DNA of 9,536 nt from Desulfuromonadaceae bacterium GWC2_58_13 (GTDB lineage Bacteria; Desulfobacterota; Desulfuromonadia; Desulfuromonadales; Trichloromonadaceae): contig MHXM01000005.1 in the NCBI GenBank assembly GCA_001825565.1, positions 669 through 10,204 of the forward strand. The letters run 5' to 3'. Both the position numbers and the translations under genes were made by a program. The notes below the pieces were generated by a model that was given only the letters and a program-made list of their open reading frames with translations, was not told the origin of the DNA and did not search any database. This document shows, one piece after another, positions 7,231 to 9,536 of this stretch (positions within the stretch are counted from its first letter, which is position 1; each line of letters starts with the position of its first letter).

Positions 7231-7238
7231 AAGGAGGT
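7231..7238 (+). promoter_or_regulatory. Near-perfect Shine-Dalgarno deciding the lipoprotein start
   Basis: AAGGAGGT lies five bases before the ATG at 7244. An in-frame TTG at 7238 overlaps this site and is therefore not the start. Confidence 0.75.
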
Positions 7239-7243
7239 TGACG

Positions 7244-7777
7244 ATGAAAAAACTGTATGGATTATTGGCGGTGCTGGCGGTTATGGGGCTGTTCGGTTGC
7301 GGCGGTCCCCGGATCAAGGCGCCCACCATGGCTGGCGGGGGAAGCTACTCGATTGCCGTGTTGTCCGATCGTGGGATCACGCCCGAGCTCGGTCCCGACC
7401 GGAGCAACCAGCATAACCAGGTTGGTGAGTGGATGGAGCGGGATCTGCTGCGGATGCTCAAAAGAGCCGGTTACACCCCCCGTCTGGTCAGCAGCCGCGG
7501 CGAATTCGCTGCCGGTTCCGGCGAGTACCTGCTGACGGTGCGCATGGTGCGCTACAATCCCGGCAGCAAGGCGGCCCGGATGCTGGTCGGTTTCGGCGCC
7601 GGCGCGACTTCGCTCGACACCCATTACGAACTCTACGGCGCTTCGCCCCAGCCGCTGCTGGCCGAGGATCACGGTGTCGGTTCGAGCATCGAATGGACCA
7701 AGGTGGTGCAGAAGCTCAACCAGCAGATGGTCGACGCGGTTTCCCGCAAGCTGGCCGAAGGCGCCGGGCGCGGCTGA
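7244..7777 (+). CDS. DUF4410-type outer-membrane lipoprotein
   Basis: A 177-residue exported lipoprotein. The signal peptide is MKKLYGLLAVLAVMGLFGC with lipobox LFGC, so Cys19 would be lipidated. The following Gly-Gly (no Asp at +2) predicts Lol sorting to the outer membrane. The mature part starts with a low-complexity linker, then IAVLSDRGITPELGPD, a helix EWMERDLLRMLKRAGYTPRLV, and YLLTVRMVRYNPGSKAARMLVGFGAGATSLDTHYELYG. That last block, with a strand followed by the glycine-rich VGFGAG segment, is the pattern I associate with DUF4410. The C-terminal helix is VVQKLNQQMVDAVSRKLAE. Biochemical function is unknown; the fold may resemble periplasmic domains that assist outer-membrane assembly. 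As part of the operon it could help deliver or anchor the product at the outer membrane. Confidence 0.8.
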   Translation: MKKLYGLLAVLAVMGLFGCGGPRIKAPTMAGGGSYSIAVLSDRGITPELGPDRSNQHNQVGEWMERDLLRMLKRAGYTPRLVSSRGEFAAGSGEYLLTVRMVRYNPGSKAARMLVGFGAGATSLDTHYELYGASPQPLLAEDHGVGSSIEWTKVVQKLNQQMVDAVSRKLAEGAGRG

Positions 7778-7836
7778 AAGGTACGGGAGGGGGAACTCAC
7801 TGAAGGATGGCACCTCACTCCAAAGGAAGAATCCGC

Positions 7837-8289
7837 ATGAAATTACCTGATCTACTCGTTGCTTTGACCCTGGTTCTGTTAACCGCCGGCCCGGCCTGCG
7901 CCGATCTGGACGACTATCTCAACAGTCTCACGGTCGGCGCCACCGCCGACATGGGCCAGTTTCAGGCCGGATTGGGCGCCCATTTCGATGCTTCCGGTCC
8001 CGAGATCGACCTGGTGCTGCGCACGGTCTCGCGCCCGGGCGATGCCGCTCTCTGTTTCTGGCTGAAAAACCAATCGCGACAACCGATGGAAGTCGTATTG
8101 CGCGAATATCGGGCCCGCAAGGGACAGGGTTGGGGGGCCTTAGCACAGAGCCTGGGCATCAAACCCGGCTCGGAGGCCTTTCATGCGCTCAAGCGCGGCG
8201 ACCTCGGCTGGCATCCCGAACCCGGCGGCCAGGGCAAAGGAACAAAAAATAACGAAGCCCAAAAGCCCGGGACCGAGTTGCCTCGATAA
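7837..8289 (+). CDS. Small secreted protein of unknown function
   Basis: A 150-residue predicted periplasmic protein. MKLPDLLVALTLVLLTAGPACA is a signal peptide with an AxA-like cleavage site near residue 22. The mature part has an acidic start (DLDDYLNSL) and VGATADMGQFQAGLGAHF. A conserved-looking core follows: VVLREYRARKGQGWGALAQSLGIKPGSEAFHALKRGDLGW (about 86-125). The tail is hydrophilic and Gly/Lys/Pro-rich. The GQGWGALAQSLGIKPGSEAFHALK segment resembles a motif I recall from short exported hypothetical proteins of delta-proteobacteria, but no function is known to me. The ATG at 7837 has AAGGA at 7823-7827 upstream and begins the signal peptide; an in-frame ATG at 7807 would put ten hydrophilic residues before it and is less likely. 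It is the last gene of the operon. Confidence 0.75.
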   Translation: MKLPDLLVALTLVLLTAGPACADLDDYLNSLTVGATADMGQFQAGLGAHFDASGPEIDLVLRTVSRPGDAALCFWLKNQSRQPMEVVLREYRARKGQGWGALAQSLGIKPGSEAFHALKRGDLGWHPEPGGQGKGTKNNEAQKPGTELPR

Positions 8290-8290
8290 A

Positions 8291-8312
8291 AAAGCCGGCG
8301 AAGAGCCGCTTT
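8291..8312 (+). other. Short hairpin directly after the last operon gene
   Basis: The strand AAAGCCGGC pairs with GCCGCTTT across the loop GAAGA, giving eight pairs with one bulged C. There is no T-run after it, so it is not a canonical terminator by itself. It may stabilise the 3' end of the mRNA or act with the stronger hairpin ten bases further on. Confidence 0.45.
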
Positions 8313-8322
8313 GATTAGAGAG

Positions 8323-8361
8323 AAAACGGTTGACATGGTGAAAATGTCAGCCGTTTTTTTT
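8323..8361 (+). terminator. Rho-independent terminator closing the biosynthetic operon
   Basis: Bases 8323-8336 pair with 8344-8357 (14 pairs, one G-U) around the loop GGTGAAA, and a run of T follows from 8354 to 8361. The core strands are CGGTTGACAT and ATGTCAGCCG. Because the 5' arm also begins with AAAA, the hairpin is nearly symmetrical and might act weakly in the opposite direction. Confidence 0.9.
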
Positions 8362-8540
8362 GCGGCGGCGGAATGCTGGTTTTCCGATATTATGGCAGGA
8401 AAAAGGAGCTTCGAGGCGTGTTGTTATCGGCAATTCATGTCCTGTTATTTTCCTTTACTCGTAGGCATTTTATGTTAGTGTTAATCCATTAGCAAAAATG
8501 AATAAGCCCCTTTGCAAAATTATCGCTTAAATCAACCTAA
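8362..8540 (+). other. Gene-free AT-rich leader region upstream of the riboswitch
   Basis: No supportable gene is present. The base composition drops to AT-rich relative to the flanking genes, as expected for a promoter region. A possible but weak sigma-70-like pair is TTTACT (8454-8459) and an extended TGtTAGTGT (8473-8481) at 16-base spacing, which would start the transcript before the aptamer. The match is poor at the -10 and cannot be called with confidence. No operator repeat was found. Confidence 0.35.
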
Positions 8541-8620
8541 ACCGGAAATGTCAAGGGCAAACTCACCGTGAGATGAGGGCGCAAAGTCATGGGTCCTGAT
8601 TCAGGATCGCCAGACCGCCG
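8541..8620 (+). ncRNA. GEMM-I (c-di-GMP class I) riboswitch aptamer
   Basis: The conserved GEMM blocks occur in order: AGGGCAAAC (8554-8562); a hairpin 8562-8567/8572-8577 closed by the GNRA tetraloop GTGA (8568-8571); GGGCGCAAAG (8577-8586); a second hairpin with TCCTGA (8594-8599) opposite TCAGGA (8601-8606); and a closing GCCAGACCGCCG (8609-8620). Known family architecture docks the GNRA loop into a receptor in the second helix, with ligand bound at their junction. The AGGG preceding CAAAC is kept, which fits c-di-GMP rather than the cGAMP-specific GEMM-Ib variants of Geobacter, where the discriminating G is A; I assign that position only by manual alignment. It lies about 100 bases upstream of a TolC-family gene and is followed by a terminator, so it probably acts by transcription attenuation. 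Confidence 0.85.
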
Positions 8621-8676
8621 AAGTGGAGTGCACAAGCTCCGGCAGTCACAGGCCGGCACATGGTACGTCCGCTTCG
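8619..8676 (+). promoter_or_regulatory. Putative antiterminator of the riboswitch
   Basis: Bases 8619-8627 (CGAAGTGGA), at the 3' edge of the aptamer, can pair with 8668-8676 (TCCGCTTCG) in nine consecutive pairs including one G-U. That pairing consumes most of the 5' arm of the terminator. Two local hairpins lie between the halves: GGAGT/GCTCC (8625-8629/8636-8640), which would compete for part of the antiterminator, and CCGGC/GCCGG (8639-8643/8652-8656). Whether ligand turns the gene on or off cannot be decided from these pairings alone. Confidence 0.6.
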
Positions 8677-8697
8677 TAATGAAGTCGGGCGTTTTTT
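8666..8697 (+). terminator. Intrinsic terminator of the riboswitch expression platform
   Basis: The arms CGTCCGCTTC (8666-8675) and GAAGTCGGGCG (8681-8691) form ten pairs with one bulged T and a GTAAT loop, followed at once by six T. It lies upstream of the TolC-family start codon, in the position expected for a transcription-attenuating riboswitch. Confidence 0.9.
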
Positions 8698-8704
8698 ATT
8701 TAAT

Positions 8705-8710
8705 GCGAGG
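8705..8710 (+). promoter_or_regulatory. Ribosome binding site deciding the TolC-family start
   Basis: GCGAGG abuts an ATG at 8711 with no spacing, but sits six bases before the in-frame ATG at 8717. The second ATG is therefore the better start. Confidence 0.5.
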
Positions 8711-8716
8711 ATGTCC

Positions 8717-9536
8717 ATGACGCAGCGAGTGTTTTACCCCAGAAACCTATTGGTTCTTCTGCCCGGCTTAATCTTCCTGTTGTTCTCCGGAAGCGGCTTC
8801 TGTCAGGCGTCGGATCTGCTGACCCTGTACCGGCAGGCCCTGCAAAACGATCCGCAGTTTCAGGCCGCCCGCTATGAGCATGAAGCGGCCACCGAAGCGC
8901 GGCCCCAGGCCTGGGCCGGATTGTTGCCGACGGTCGGTTTTTCCTATGAATATTCCGATACCAGCCAGGATATCGTCAGCAGCGACAACACCGTCTTCGC
9001 CTCCGGCAGCACCTCCTTCGACAGCACCTCCTACACCCTGAGCCTGACCCAGCCGATCTTCCGCTACGCCGCCATCGTTCGCCTCGGCCAGGCCAAAACC
9101 GAAGTGAGTCGGGCCGGCGTGCAGCTCGATGCGGCCCTGCAGGAGCTGATGCTGCGGGTGTCGGAAAAATACCTGCTGGCCCTGGCGGCCCGCGATCAGC
9201 TCGATTTCGCCCGCTCCGAAGAAGCTGCCGACGAAAGTCACTTCGAGTTGGCCAACGGCCGCTACGAAATGGGTTTGGCGCCGATCACCGACCTGCACGA
9301 CGCCAAAGCCCGCCTGGCGACCGTGCAAGCGCGCACCATCGAAGCCGAGAATCAACTCGACGATGCCCTGGAGGCCCTGCGCGAGCTGACCGGAGAAGCC
9401 GTCCTCGACCTTTCGCCTTTGCTCCGGGACATGATTTTTACCAGCCCCGAGCCGAACGAGGTCGAGCCCTGGGTCGACGCCGCCATCCGGCAGAACCTTT
9501 CCGTCGAGGCTCAGCGGCTGGCGGTTCGGGTCGCCG
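8717..9536 (+). CDS. TolC-family outer-membrane efflux protein (5' portion, runs off the window)
   Basis: The first 273 residues of an outer-membrane efflux channel are present with no stop before the window end. A signal peptide spans residues 1-31, with hydrophobic core LLVLLPGLIFLLFSG and probable cleavage after CQA. The mature start DLLTLYRQALQNDPQFQAARYE is typical of TolC (tandem OEP repeats beginning with a helix). It is followed by LLPTVGFSYEYSD, a Ser/Thr-rich strand segment, SLTQPIFRYA, long coiled-coil-forming helices (about 125-170 and 180-225), and the characteristic YEMGLAPITDLHDAKARL. TolC proteins form a trimeric barrel and periplasmic tunnel for type I secretion or multidrug efflux. 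The gene lies immediately behind the riboswitch/terminator leader and is separated from the biosynthetic operon by a terminator. It could supply the outer-membrane exit for a periplasmic adaptor/pump encoded further downstream, or for the upstream ABC exporter; neither is shown here. Confidence 0.93.
   Translation, partial: MTQRVFYPRNLLVLLPGLIFLLFSGSGFCQASDLLTLYRQALQNDPQFQAARYEHEAATEARPQAWAGLLPTVGFSYEYSDTSQDIVSSDNTVFASGSTSFDSTSYTLSLTQPIFRYAAIVRLGQAKTEVSRAGVQLDAALQELMLRVSEKYLLALAARDQLDFARSEEAADESHFELANGRYEMGLAPITDLHDAKARLATVQARTIEAENQLDDALEALRELTGEAVLDLSPLLRDMIFTSPEPNEVEPWVDAAIRQNLSVEAQRLAVRVA

Noticed and set aside
8392..8478. Short open frame of 28 codons in the leader region
   Set aside because: There is no convincing ribosome binding site, the composition is unusual, and it sits in a probable promoter region; coding cannot be supported.
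8454..8481. Sigma-70-like promoter TTTACT / TGtTAGTGT
   Set aside because: The position is right for the riboswitch transcript, but the -10 matches only half of the consensus; it is mentioned in the leader entry and not called as a promoter.
8768..9355. A 195-codon open frame on the minus strand at the right end
   Set aside because: The plus strand here encodes a convincing TolC-family protein with signal peptide and family motifs. The antisense product is Gly/Gln-rich and domainless.
1..9536. CRISPR arrays, insertion sequences, tRNA genes, phage genes
   Set aside because: No direct-repeat array, transposase, terminal inverted repeats or tRNA cloverleaf was seen while reading the window.

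Overview
The window is GC-rich and coding-dense, with every supported gene on the + strand. The gene families, together with a GEMM-type cyclic-dinucleotide riboswitch leader, best fit a delta-proteobacterium of the Desulfuromonadales (Geobacter/Desulfuromonas type). That assignment is inferred from gene content and style only; no rRNA or other taxonomic marker is present.

Positions 1-8361 look like the distal part of one long operon. In order it holds: the 3' end of an unidentified gene; a family-2 glycosyltransferase fused to a DUF2062 membrane domain; an LpxL/LPLAT-type acyltransferase; an acyl carrier protein (ACP); a complete ketosynthase; a second ketosynthase-like protein that has lost its catalytic residues (a chain-length-factor-like partner); an ABC exporter ATPase; its ABC-2 permease; a second ACP; a DUF4410-type lipoprotein; and a small secreted protein of unknown function. 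Genes overlap or nearly abut up to the permease, with gaps of about 30-60 bases after it. The operon closes with a strong intrinsic terminator at 8323-8361.

Together these genes describe a pathway that builds an acyl or polyketide-like chain on dedicated ACPs with a KS/CLF-type heterodimer, transfers it with an LPLAT-type acyltransferase, perhaps glycosylates the product, and moves it across the inner membrane with an ABC exporter toward the outer membrane. The logic resembles aryl polyene (APE)/xanthomonadin/flexirubin clusters, which also pair a KS with a CLF-like protein, two ACPs, a glycosyltransferase and an acyltransferase. Here an ABC-2 exporter sits among the synthesis genes, and no ketoreductase, dehydratase, ammonia-lyase or CoA ligase lies within the window; these may be upstream. 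The product is unknown.

Positions 8362-9536 form a second transcription unit. An AT-rich leader carries a GEMM-I (c-di-GMP class I) riboswitch aptamer at about 8541-8620. A textbook intrinsic terminator follows at 8666-8697, and the 3' edge of the aptamer can form a competing 9-bp antiterminator with it. Immediately downstream is a TolC-family outer-membrane efflux gene that runs off the end of the window. A second messenger therefore probably controls transcription into an outer-membrane exporter next to the lipid/polyketide operon.
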